Below are positions 53,336-61,160 of a stretch of DNA of 64,000 nt, in pieces. Origin of the DNA: Aulosira sp. FACHB-615 (GTDB lineage Bacteria; Cyanobacteriota; Cyanobacteriia; Cyanobacteriales; Nostocaceae); assembly GCF_014698045.1 (NCBI RefSeq), contig NZ_JACJSE010000007.1:310001-374000 (forward strand), written 5' to 3'. Each line of letters starts with the position of its first letter. Within the stretch, counting starts at the first letter, position 1. A program made the position numbers and the translations under genes. The notes under the pieces are model-generated. The model did not search any database, was not told where the DNA came from, and saw only the letters and a program-made list of their open reading frames with translations.

Positions 53336-54523
53336 ATGAAAATTCTATTTTTAGACCAAAGTGGTAAACCTGGTGGTGCAGAACTTTGTTTAATTGATAT
53401 TGCTAAACCATACCGCGATCGCGGTATGGTTAGCTTGTTCGCTGATGGTGATTTTAAAACCTTACTCCAGCAACATCAAATCCCCGTTGAAGTATTAACA
53501 ACCAAACCAATTCAAGTCCAAAAACAAAGTAACTTATTGCAAGCAATAGCCAGCATTAAACAACTAGCACCTTTATTAATTAAAGTTGTAAACTTAGCAA
53601 AAAAATATGATGTAATTTATGCCAATACCCAAAAAGCACTAGTTATTGGCGCACTGGCAAGTGTTTTAGCAAATCGTCCTCTAGTTTATCATTTACACGA
53701 TATCCTTTCCTTAGAACACTTTAGCCCAATTAACTTACGAGTTGCTGTCACCTTAGCTAATAAATTTGCATCATTAGTTATCGCTAATTCACAAGCTAGT
53801 CAAACAGCATTTGTCCAAGCTGGCGGTAAGCCGGAAATCACAGCAATTGTTTATAACGGATTTGATAGTAAAAAATATCAAATTCCTGAAGTTGAAATTC
53901 AAAAAATCCGACAAGATTTAAACTTAGAAGGTAAATTTGTTGTTGGACATTTCAGCCGTCTCGCACCCTGGAAAGGACAACATATTTTACTGGAAGCATT
54001 AGCACAATGTCCGCCACAAGTCACAGCAATTTTAGTTGGTGATGCTTTATTTGGCGAACAAGATTATGTCCAAGAATTACATCGCCAAGTTGCCAAACTA
54101 GGTTTAGAAAATCGCGTCAAATTTTTAGGATTTCGCGCTGACATTCCGCAGTTAATGTCAGCTTGTAACTTAGTGGCGCATACTTCCACTGCACCAGAAC
54201 CCTTTGGTAGAGTAATTGTTGAGGCGATGTTATGCGGTACACCTGTCGTCGCAGCCAAAGCCGGCGGTGCGATTGAATTAGTCGAACATGGTGTCAATGG
54301 TTTTTTAACCACACCCGGCGATTCCCAAGAACTAGCCAACGTAATTAACACCTGTGTTCAAGAAATAGAAATCACTACAGCGATCGCTGATTATGCCAGA
54401 AAGACTGCCAGTCAGCGTTTTGATATCGCCACTATTAATCAGCAAATTGCCCAATTATTGATTTCCAGGAAAATAGATGTGAATGATACCAAGGTGGTAG
54501 ATTTTCAGGGTAATGAAGATTAA
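53336..54523 (+). CDS. Family 4 glycosyltransferase
   Basis: 395 aa GT-B enzyme, N-terminus LFLDQSGKPGGAELCLIDIA, then YANTQKALVIGALAS and VYHLHDILSLEHFSP. Nucleotide-sugar domain: YNGFDSKKYQIPE, GHFSRLAPWKGQHILLEALA, FLGFRADIPQLMSACNLVAH and PEPFGRVIVEAMLCGTPVVA (E-x7-E region). It follows the first GT4 gene by 29 bases, without a strong ribosome site of its own. Sugar specificity not predictable. Confidence 0.92.
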   Translation: MKILFLDQSGKPGGAELCLIDIAKPYRDRGMVSLFADGDFKTLLQQHQIPVEVLTTKPIQVQKQSNLLQAIASIKQLAPLLIKVVNLAKKYDVIYANTQKALVIGALASVLANRPLVYHLHDILSLEHFSPINLRVAVTLANKFASLVIANSQASQTAFVQAGGKPEITAIVYNGFDSKKYQIPEVEIQKIRQDLNLEGKFVVGHFSRLAPWKGQHILLEALAQCPPQVTAILVGDALFGEQDYVQELHRQVAKLGLENRVKFLGFRADIPQLMSACNLVAHTSTAPEPFGRVIVEAMLCGTPVVAAKAGGAIELVEHGVNGFLTTPGDSQELANVINTCVQEIEITTAIADYARKTASQRFDIATINQQIAQLLISRKIDVNDTKVVDFQGNED

Positions 54524-54620
54524 TTTACTACCAATGTGTCTACCTTAAGGCTCTGTCTAGCCTGAGAAAAAATTTTTAACCTAATCTTAGAGTTCGCTCA
54601 AGATTAAGGAAAAATTTTGT

Positions 54621-55202
54621 ATGACAAACGATATTACTACTAATATCAACCAGTCCAGCAATATTAACAAGCAAGTTAATACTTCAATTGTCATTGGCGC
54701 TCTTTTGATTATTTTAGGGATTGTAGCGATCGCTTTACCTGTAGTTACAACCATATTTGCTGAGACTTGGGTGGCGCTAATCCTGATGAGTGCGGGATTT
54801 GCCAAGCTTGTTTATGCTACTCATACCCGCCGCGAAGGAGGTTTTCTATTGAAAATTCTCTTAAGCGGACTTTATATTGCTACAGGTGTGATGCTATTAA
54901 TTTATCCTCGAACTGGTATTCTTACACTCACCCTGTTACTCGGTAGCTTCTTACTGACAGAAGGTACATTCGAGTTAATTTTGGCATTCCGCTTACGTCC
55001 CCAACAAAACTGGACATGGGTATTAGGTAATGGCATTATTACCCTATTTTTAGGCGCACTAATTTGGTTTCAGTTTCCCAGCAACGCACCTTGGCTACTA
55101 GGCACATTATTAGGCTCTAGCATTGTGGTTACAGGTATTTCTCGCGTTATGCTGTCTTTAAATGCGCGTTCTAGCTTACCTGAATCTAATCAAGCTGCTT
55201 AG
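54621..55202 (+). CDS. HdeD/DUF308-family membrane protein
   Basis: 193 aa with six membrane spans from about residue 22 on (SIVIGALLIILGIVAIALPV, then paired helices). The repeated helix pair with L-x-G-x-L-I-x-x-G and P motifs (IATGVMLLIYPRTGI) is the HdeD pattern. HdeD in enterics is linked to acid resistance at high cell density; role in cyanobacteria unknown. The soluble N-terminus (about 20 residues) is polar and Asn-rich. Convergent with the next gene, with a palindrome between. Confidence 0.85.
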   Translation: MTNDITTNINQSSNINKQVNTSIVIGALLIILGIVAIALPVVTTIFAETWVALILMSAGFAKLVYATHTRREGGFLLKILLSGLYIATGVMLLIYPRTGILTLTLLLGSFLLTEGTFELILAFRLRPQQNWTWVLGNGIITLFLGALIWFQFPSNAPWLLGTLLGSSIVVTGISRVMLSLNARSSLPESNQAA

Positions 55203-55218
55203 ATTTTACTTGCTTTGA

Positions 55219-55247
55219 GTAGAGACTTTGCACTGCAAAGTCTCTAC
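55219..55247. terminator. Palindrome between convergent genes (GTAGAGACTTTGCA type)
   Basis: 29-base perfect palindrome, GTAGAGACTTTGCA / TGCAAAGTCTCTAC around one C. A member of the family at 18556 and 21643. Lies 16 bases after hdeD-like and 7 bases after the end of the convergent gene, so it could end both transcripts. Confidence 0.75.
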
Positions 55248-55254
55248 ATATAAA

Positions 55255-55626
55255 CTACAAACCGACTAATTCCCGTGATTCATAATCAGTAAGTTGTTGA
55301 GCGATCGCTAATCTTGCTTCTAACTTCGCTACACTAAACTGATTACGCAGATATTCTAAATGCGCGATCGCATTAGCTTTTTCCATAGTCAGTTGAATTT
55401 GAGTATCCACAGCCTTTTGATATTCGTGATTCAACAGTAATACCTCAAACCGCCGCGCCTTGCGTTGAGCATCATTTTTCAAATCCACATCAAAAGCCGC
55501 CGCGCGATCTGCATTTCCTTCAAAGCGGTTAATTTGCTGCTGTACGGCCATCAACTGTGAGTCTAGTTCATTTACACGTTGAGCAGCCTGAGCGATCGCA
55601 GATGGATAATGATTCATTTGCATCAT
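55255..55626 (-). CDS. Small coiled-coil protein with a LexA-like operator upstream
   Basis: 123 aa from the ATG at 55626 (MMQMNHYPS), chosen because GAGGA lies about 11-15 bases upstream; the frame is open 14 codons further to a TTG. Almost entirely helical with heptad spacing: IAQAAQRVNELDSQLMAVQQ, QINRFEGNADRAAAFDVDLK, RKARRFEVLLLNHEYQKAVD. No membrane span or enzyme motif. I do not recognise the family. About 180 bases upstream is a TATAAT -10 overlapping an AGTAAAAATGTACT box, nearly the same as the operator of the 87-aa gene at 60652. This suggests DNA-damage control and a role around DNA. Confidence 0.65.
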   Translation of the reverse strand: MMQMNHYPSAIAQAAQRVNELDSQLMAVQQQINRFEGNADRAAAFDVDLKNDAQRKARRFEVLLLNHEYQKAVDTQIQLTMEKANAIAHLEYLRNQFSVAKLEARLAIAQQLTDYESRELVGL

Positions 55627-55668
55627 CAAATAATCTTCCTCTGAAAATCTCAATTCATCACATAGCAA

Positions 55669-56212
55669 AAGAGATATCAGAAGTATGTCTAAATACTTCT
55701 ATTTCTTTGCTTTCAAACTTCTTCTGGAGTAGTGAAAAAATAGTCACATCTTGAAATCAAAAAGATGCTTTTTGGCGTAGAAGACTATAACCTGTACTTG
55801 ATATATCTATTATAGTAAAAATGTACTGAAAGCGCCACAAAATCCCGCATTTTTAGACGAGATTTATACAGAACTTAGCTAAAATTTTCCCTCAAGGCAT
55901 TCCATCTCCCTTGTCCACATTGTCTCCCTTGCCTACCTTGTCCCCCTCTTATCCCTCAATGACAACATAGACCAAAAACCAATTACGTAATCTTACTTAA
56001 TATTCTTTCAAAAGAGTATTAGTAAAATCTTAATCATCACCTAAATTTATTGGGTTAAGTAAATTTTCGGAATTATTCTCAAAATCCAGTGCTTATCAAC
56101 TCCCAAACCAAATACCCAAAAAAGCACTGTTACTAACAGCGCCGTCATTTTGTGTGTTTAGCGAAAGCTCATATTGCTAACACAACCAAAACCAATAGGA
56201 GTGAGATAAACA
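55669..56212. other. Intergenic region with LexA-like promoter and tandem repeats
   Basis: Holds the LexA-like promoter (55809-55827) and CTCCCTTGTCC/TTGCCTACC repeat units (about 55905-55950). Nothing else recognised before the ribosome site AGGAGTGAG of the beta-helix gene. No gene seen. Confidence 0.6.
55809..55827 (-). promoter_or_regulatory. TATAAT -10 with LexA-like box
   Basis: On the minus strand TATAAT (55809-55814) directly abuts AGTACATTTTTACT (plus strand AGTAAAAATGTACT, 55814-55827). One half-site differs from the cyanobacterial SOS box RGTACNNNDGTWC. Same arrangement as 60952-60970. Confidence 0.5.
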
Positions 56213-58738
56213 ATGGCTACCTTTAACGTCACCAACACTAAAAGCAGTGGTCTTGGTTCATTACAGCAAGCAGTTTTAAATGCCAACGCCTCAGCCGGCA
56301 AAGACTTAATCAGATTTACAGGCGGACTCTTCACAGACAACATCGCCGATACTATCAGCCTTGGTGGTAGTAGTTTGTTCATCACCGATGACTTAAGTAT
56401 TGATGGTAGAGGTTCAAACTTACTGACAGTTAGCGGTAACTACAATTTTGCTCAAGATAACAACATATCTCGTGTATTTGAAATTGCTAACGGCATCACT
56501 GTTGACATTGAAGGATTAACAATTGCTAATGGCTATGCCACAGATACAAGAGGCGGTGGCGGCGTTTACAACGCTGGTAATCTGACATTAAGAAACGTCG
56601 CCGTTAGCAATAACTTTTCTGGTGGTCAAGACAGTTCCGGTAATAATGGTGGTGGCATTTATAACTCGAACTCTGGAATTTTAAGGCTCAACAACAGCAC
56701 TGTTACAGCTAACTACGCAGGCCAAGTTGATGCTGAGGATATTGAGGATATATTCTATGCAGGCGATGGAGGCGGTATCTATAACGCGGGTGTCGTCACT
56801 CTTAACAACAGTGCCATTAATGATAACTCTGCTGGTTACTACAATGACTCCTACTTTCCCGATAACTTAGGCAATGGTGCAGGTATATATAACACTGGCA
56901 CTTTAACAGCTAACAACAGCACTATCAACAACAACAGAGGCACAGGTGATGGTACTGGCCTTTACAGCACTGGAACTGTAACCTTGAGTTATAGCAGTGT
57001 TAATAATAATGAATCAAGCAACCAATTCTATAACGCATTTAGTGGCATTGTCAGTAATGGCAGCCTCACTATCAGAAATAGTAGTGTGAGCAGTAATAGA
57101 GCAATTGATAGTGGTGGTGCTTCATCTGGTATTGATAGCTCAGGCACACTAATCATCAGTAACAGCCACATAGATAATAATCAGTCACTTGGGTCGAGTG
57201 GAGTACTGCACTCAGGAACCCTGACAGTAACTAATAGCTCGATTAATTACAATGGCGGCCGAAATTCTAGCGGACTTATTGCCAATGGCACTATCAAAAT
57301 AGACAGAAGTACTATCAATGGCAACACTTCAGACTCTGAATTTAGTACAGCCGGTCTTATTACCCGTGGCACAGTGACAGTAAATAACAGCACTATCAGT
57401 AATAACTCTTCAAACTCCGGTAGTGCAGGTCTCAGAAACAGTGGCAATGCAACGGTAAGCAACAGCACCATCAGCAGCAACATAGGAGGCTTAGAAGTAA
57501 CAGGAGATATTAACAGCAACGGTATCTATAACTCTGCATCTGGCAATCTGACAGTTATTAGAAGCACTATCACAGGTAATTCCAATGCAGAGGGAGCCGC
57601 AAACGGCACGATTGTTAATGATGGCAACATTAGCATCATTAGTTCTACTATCAGCAATAACTCAGCAGGTTTAGGAGGTGGTATTCTCAACAACAGTACT
57701 GCATTTGTAATTAACACCACCATTAACAACAACACCGCAGGCATTGGCGGAGGCATTAACAACTCTGGCACTCTAACTTTCGTTAACAGTACTATTAGTG
57801 GCAATCGGTCATACAACGAAGGCGGCGGAATTTACAACTCTGGCACTTTAGCAGTTAGCAATAGCACGATCGCCTTCAACAAGTCTTACTATGATGAAGA
57901 AAACACTGTATCTAGCGGTGCTGGTATCTATAACTCAGAAACAGGTACAGCCACCATCAAAAACAGCATCATAGCAGGCAATAATGATGGCATTCCTGGT
58001 GCAGTTAACCCCGATGTCGTCGGTAACTTTATCAGCAACGGCTATAACCTGATTGGCAACCTTAATGGCAGTACAGGCTTTAACCCCAGCGAACAACTAC
58101 AAGTCAGCATTTCTCAAGTTATCGATACCATTCTGCGTGACAATGGCGGCCCAGTCAAAACCCACGCTTTAGTTTATGGTAGTCCCGCCATTAACGCTGG
58201 GAATAACGCCGATATCCCTGCCGACATTGCAGACTTAGACAGAGATAGCAATACTACCGAAGGCATACCTTTTGATCAACGAGGTAGTGGTTATCGACGT
58301 ATTTTGAATGGTCGAGTAGACATCGGAGCTTATGAAGCATCTGTAATTAATGGCACGGCTTATCCTAATAATCTCCGAGGTACTACTGTCAATGATTTGA
58401 TTGCTGGCTTGAGAGGCGCAGATGTGCTAACAGGTGGTGCTGGCGCAGATAGCTTTGTTTATACCAGCCTTGCCGATAGCGGCGATACAATTACAGACTT
58501 TGCCGTTGGTACAGATAAAATTGTCTTACAAGCACTTTGGCGGAGTTTAGATTTGAGCAACTTGAACTTTGCTACAGCCATTGCTGGCGGTTACTTGCAG
58601 TTCCAAACAGCAGGGACAGACACCTTAGTTTTAATTGACTTAGATGGTACTGCTGGTCAACGTGTGGCTTTGGAGTTGGTGAGGTTACGCAATGTATCAG
58701 CTAATGCTGTGAACGACTCTAGGAATTTTGTGTTTTAA
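56213..58738 (+). CDS. Large beta-helix protein with RTX-type C-terminus (predicted type I secreted)
   Basis: 841 aa, acidic, rich in Asn/Ser/Thr/Gly, no N-terminal signal peptide. Residues ~80-620 are about 25 repeats of the form GT-L-x-V-x-NSTI-x-x-N (SGTLTFVNSTISGNRSYNEG, NAGNLTLRNVAVSNNFSGG), which form a right-handed parallel beta-helix. Then a choice-of-anchor-like DNGGPVKTHALVYGSPAINA region. The last ~120 residues have GLRGADVLTGGAGADSFVYT and ITDFAVGTDKIVL, a calcium-binding RTX turn and C-terminal secretion domain. It is probably exported by a type I system to the cell surface or medium. AGGAGTGAG precedes the ATG. Confidence 0.88.
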   Translation: MATFNVTNTKSSGLGSLQQAVLNANASAGKDLIRFTGGLFTDNIADTISLGGSSLFITDDLSIDGRGSNLLTVSGNYNFAQDNNISRVFEIANGITVDIEGLTIANGYATDTRGGGGVYNAGNLTLRNVAVSNNFSGGQDSSGNNGGGIYNSNSGILRLNNSTVTANYAGQVDAEDIEDIFYAGDGGGIYNAGVVTLNNSAINDNSAGYYNDSYFPDNLGNGAGIYNTGTLTANNSTINNNRGTGDGTGLYSTGTVTLSYSSVNNNESSNQFYNAFSGIVSNGSLTIRNSSVSSNRAIDSGGASSGIDSSGTLIISNSHIDNNQSLGSSGVLHSGTLTVTNSSINYNGGRNSSGLIANGTIKIDRSTINGNTSDSEFSTAGLITRGTVTVNNSTISNNSSNSGSAGLRNSGNATVSNSTISSNIGGLEVTGDINSNGIYNSASGNLTVIRSTITGNSNAEGAANGTIVNDGNISIISSTISNNSAGLGGGILNNSTAFVINTTINNNTAGIGGGINNSGTLTFVNSTISGNRSYNEGGGIYNSGTLAVSNSTIAFNKSYYDEENTVSSGAGIYNSETGTATIKNSIIAGNNDGIPGAVNPDVVGNFISNGYNLIGNLNGSTGFNPSEQLQVSISQVIDTILRDNGGPVKTHALVYGSPAINAGNNADIPADIADLDRDSNTTEGIPFDQRGSGYRRILNGRVDIGAYEASVINGTAYPNNLRGTTVNDLIAGLRGADVLTGGAGADSFVYTSLADSGDTITDFAVGTDKIVLQALWRSLDLSNLNFATAIAGGYLQFQTAGTDTLVLIDLDGTAGQRVALELVRLRNVSANAVNDSRNFVF

Positions 58739-59652
58739 ATTTCCTCGCAAATACTCTTGAGCATCTGTCTTAACCAAGAATTTGCCTGATCTTGATCTGT
58801 TAGTCGGCTCCACAACATTGAAATCATCCACGGTTGTGTTTGTATAGGCAGTTCAAAAATTTCTACTGCACCTTGATCTGCCAAGGATGTTACTAACCGT
58901 GATGGTACAGCAGCCACTAAGTCACTAGATGAAATAATTGCTGGTAGTACTAGTAAATGGGGAGTTGTCAAAACAATGCGACGTTGGAGATTGGACTGAG
59001 CCAAAACTTTGTCAATTTCACCAACTTCATCTTGTCGGATGGTAAACAGAGCATGAAGCAGATTCGCAAAACTGTCTGGTGCGATCGCATTTTGAGTAAT
59101 CACAGGATGCCCTCGGCGACAAATGCCAACAAAGTGTTCTGCAAATAATGGCATCTGTATTGTTTGCCTGGGTGGATTTTGAAACACACCCAAGGCTAAA
59201 TCAATCTCTCGATTTTCTAATAGTTCTCCTACCGAGTCTTTGGCAAAACCAATCAAGCGAAAATTAATCTTTGGTGCAATTTGATGACAAACCTGCAAAA
59301 GTTTGGGCATCACAACATGGCTGGTGTAATCTGAACTGCCAATTGTAAAAGTTGTTTGAGAATTTGTGGCATCAAACGTTTGGCTGGCGGCTAATGTTTG
59401 CCGAATTTGTTGTAAAGCTGCTTTGATACCAGGTGCAATTGCCACTGCTTTGGCTGTGGGCTGCATTTCTCTGCCAATTCGGATAAATAGATCATCTTGA
59501 AATAGCGTGCGTAATCTGGCTAAAGCCGCACTCATAGCTGGTTGCCCCAAATACAGCCTTGTAGCTGCGGCTGTCACACTTTTCTCTTCAAAAAGTGCCT
59601 CAAAAGCAACCAGCAAGTTGAGATCAACGGCAGATAAATCTATTAATCCCAT
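58735..59652 (-). CDS. LysR-family transcriptional regulator (NodD-like subgroup)
   Basis: 305 aa. N-terminal winged HTH (about 8-66): LDLNLLVAFEALFEEKSVTA then AATRLYLGQPAMSAALARLR. The effector-binding domain (about 93-300) begins TFTIGSSDYTSHVVMPKLL. The long first helix region and the QPAMSAAL recognition helix match the NodD/LinR-like LysR subgroup. Divergent from an SDR gene across an 85-base gap, the classic LysR layout, so it probably controls that gene and itself. Its stop codon overlaps the end of the convergent beta-helix gene by 4 bases. Confidence 0.93.
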   Translation of the reverse strand: MGLIDLSAVDLNLLVAFEALFEEKSVTAAATRLYLGQPAMSAALARLRTLFQDDLFIRIGREMQPTAKAVAIAPGIKAALQQIRQTLAASQTFDATNSQTTFTIGSSDYTSHVVMPKLLQVCHQIAPKINFRLIGFAKDSVGELLENREIDLALGVFQNPPRQTIQMPLFAEHFVGICRRGHPVITQNAIAPDSFANLLHALFTIRQDEVGEIDKVLAQSNLQRRIVLTTPHLLVLPAIISSSDLVAAVPSRLVTSLADQGAVEIFELPIQTQPWMISMLWSRLTDQDQANSWLRQMLKSICEEI

Positions 59653-59671
59653 CGATGAAACACATTATTTC

Positions 59672-59684
59672 AATCAATTTGATT
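59672..59684. promoter_or_regulatory. Candidate LysR operator
   Basis: 13-base palindrome AATCAA-T-TTGATT in the 85-base gap between the divergent lysR and SDR genes. AT-rich interrupted dyads of this size are normal LysR sites. No direct proof. Confidence 0.45.
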
Positions 59685-59737
59685 AATTTATAACATCTCA
59701 GTAAAGTAAAACTAACAGTTATTTAAAAGTTATCAAC

Positions 59738-60484
59738 ATGACAACTCAAACCAAGATTGCCGTAGTTACAGGTAGCAATCGTGGCTTAGGATATGCTATC
59801 TCCCGAAAATTGGCTCAAATCGGTATTCATGTTGTTTTAACCAGCCGTAATCAAACAGATGGTCTAGCAGCCAAGCAGCAGTTATCTAGTGAAGGGCTAG
59901 ATATCAACTATCATGTACTCGATGTAAATAGTGACAATAGTGTTGCAGAATTTACTCAGTGGCTACAGCAAACCTACGGCAAGTTAGATATTCTGGTAAA
60001 TAACGCTGGTATTAATCCTACCGCCACGCCGGAAGAATCCAGCTTATTGACTGTTCGGCTAGAAACAATGCAAGCTACATTTAACACTAATGTTCTAGCA
60101 GTACTGAGAATTTCTCAAGCTTTAATTCCCTTGATGAAACTCAACAACTACGGTCGCATTGTTAACGTTTCTACCGAAATGGCTTCTTTGTATACAATGG
60201 GCAGTGACTACTACCCCCTCGCACCTTCCTATAGACTTTCCAAAGTCGGGATCAATGGGCTAACTATACTTTTGGCTAGGGAACTCCAAAATGAGAATAT
60301 TCTCGTCAATGCCTATTCTCCTGGTTGGATGAAAACTGATATGGGAGGTGAAAATGCGCCATTCACCGCAGAAGAAGGCGCAGAAACAGCAGTTTATTTA
60401 GCAACCCTACCAGATGGAGGAGCGCAAGGGCAATTTTTTGCAGAGATGCGGAAGTTTGGCGGGCCAATTCAATTACAGTGGTAA
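59738..60484 (+). CDS. SDR-family NAD(P)-dependent oxidoreductase
   Basis: 248 aa classical short-chain dehydrogenase/reductase. TGSNRGLGYAISRKLA binds the cofactor; VLDVNSDNS; LVNNAGINPTATPE; catalytic Ser in VNVSTEMAS and the Y-x3-K of SYRLSKVGINGL; and PGWMKTDMGG. The TGSNRGLG type resembles carbonyl-reductase-like SDRs. Target substrate unknown. Divergent from the LysR gene, which probably regulates it. Confidence 0.93.
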   Translation: MTTQTKIAVVTGSNRGLGYAISRKLAQIGIHVVLTSRNQTDGLAAKQQLSSEGLDINYHVLDVNSDNSVAEFTQWLQQTYGKLDILVNNAGINPTATPEESSLLTVRLETMQATFNTNVLAVLRISQALIPLMKLNNYGRIVNVSTEMASLYTMGSDYYPLAPSYRLSKVGINGLTILLARELQNENILVNAYSPGWMKTDMGGENAPFTAEEGAETAVYLATLPDGGAQGQFFAEMRKFGGPIQLQW

Positions 60485-60501
60485 GTTTCTCCCCTTCTCT
60501 A

Positions 60502-60653
60502 CCCGAATTTCTCACGTATGGGTAGCGGGTGTGGAGAGAGAGGGGAGTGTGGGGAGTGTGGGGAGTGTGGGGGGAAAGATTTTTTCACCATCCTCCCACA
60601 CTTCCCACCCCTCCCACACCCCTGGATTTCTCTCTTGTGAGAAATCCAGGTTT
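60502..60653. repeat. Dispersed repeat with GTGGGGA tandem units, copy 1
   Basis: Begins CCCGAATTTCTCACGTATGG, contains about four GGGGAGTGT units and C-rich complement (CTTCCCACCCCTCCCAC), and ends in the stem GGATTTCTC/GAGAAATCC plus AGGTTT. A direct copy is at 61017-61140. It runs from just after the SDR gene to the stop codon of the 87-aa gene. Confidence 0.85.
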
Positions 60654-60915
60654 ACGCCGCTTCTCTCATCGGCGATTGAACAGCTACCTCTGGAAAAGAA
60701 AGTGAAAGTTGTTCAGCTTGCGGTACTGCTGCTTGTTCTAATACCTGTATTTCAATATTTATGCTGATTAAATAACTTCCTGTATCAGCACCAACCGCTT
60801 CGGCAATTAAGCGGGAAAAGTCTGGACGTTTTGCAGTCAGTGGGTCACGTAAAATACAGCGATCCCATTCGTGCTTGGCAGTTGGATTCAGGTTGAGAAT
60901 GTAATGCTTGATCAT
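60652..60915 (-). CDS. Small protein with a LexA-box promoter, unknown function
   Basis: 87 aa: MIKHYILNLNPTAKHEWDRC then ILRDPLTAKRPDFSRLIAEA, VGADTGSYLISINIEIQVLE and an acidic/Ala-rich end. Alternating beta/alpha pattern, no membrane span; family not recognised. A consensus -10 (TATAAT) with an overlapping perfect SOS-type box AGTACAAATGTACT lies 37-55 bases upstream. The gene is bracketed by two direct copies of a ~125-150 bp repeat (60502-60653 and 61017-61140), and its stop codon falls at the edge of one. A cassette-like, damage-inducible gene is the likely reading. Confidence 0.65.
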   Translation of the reverse strand: MIKHYILNLNPTAKHEWDRCILRDPLTAKRPDFSRLIAEAVGADTGSYLISINIEIQVLEQAAVPQAEQLSLSFPEVAVQSPMREAA

Positions 60916-60951
60916 AGTTGCATTGCACTAGGATTTCTGGACGCTATATCT

Positions 60952-60970
60952 ATTATAGTACAAATGTACT
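60952..60970 (-). promoter_or_regulatory. TATAAT -10 with LexA/SOS box
   Basis: Minus strand TATAAT (60952-60957) overlaps by one base the perfect palindrome AGTACAAATGTACT (60957-60970), which fits the cyanobacterial LexA consensus RGTACNNNDGTWC. It lies where RNA polymerase would be blocked. Nearly identical to 55809-55827. Confidence 0.65.
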
Positions 60971-61016
60971 GCATTGCCCAGAGGTTGTTTCACTTGCCAA
61001 TAGGGTGGGCAATTTT

Positions 61017-61140
61017 CCCGAATTTCTCACGTATGGGTAGCGAGTGTGGGGAGTGTGGGGAGTGTGGGGAGTGTGGGGGAAAGATTTCTTCACCATCTTC
61101 CCACACCTGTGGATTTCTCTCTTGTGAGAAATCCAGGTTT
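61017..61140. repeat. Dispersed repeat with GTGGGGA tandem units, copy 2
   Basis: Same ends as 60502-60653 (CCCGAATTTCTCAC ... GAGAAATCCAGGTTT), same orientation, slightly shorter because it has fewer C-rich units. Confidence 0.85.
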
Positions 61141-61160
61141 TGCCCACTCTACTCTGTTCC

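Noticed and set aside
57247..57816. Minus-strand frames of 90 and 96 codons in the beta-helix gene
   Set aside because: Val/Leu/Pro-rich mirror of the NSTI repeats; pure antisense artefact.
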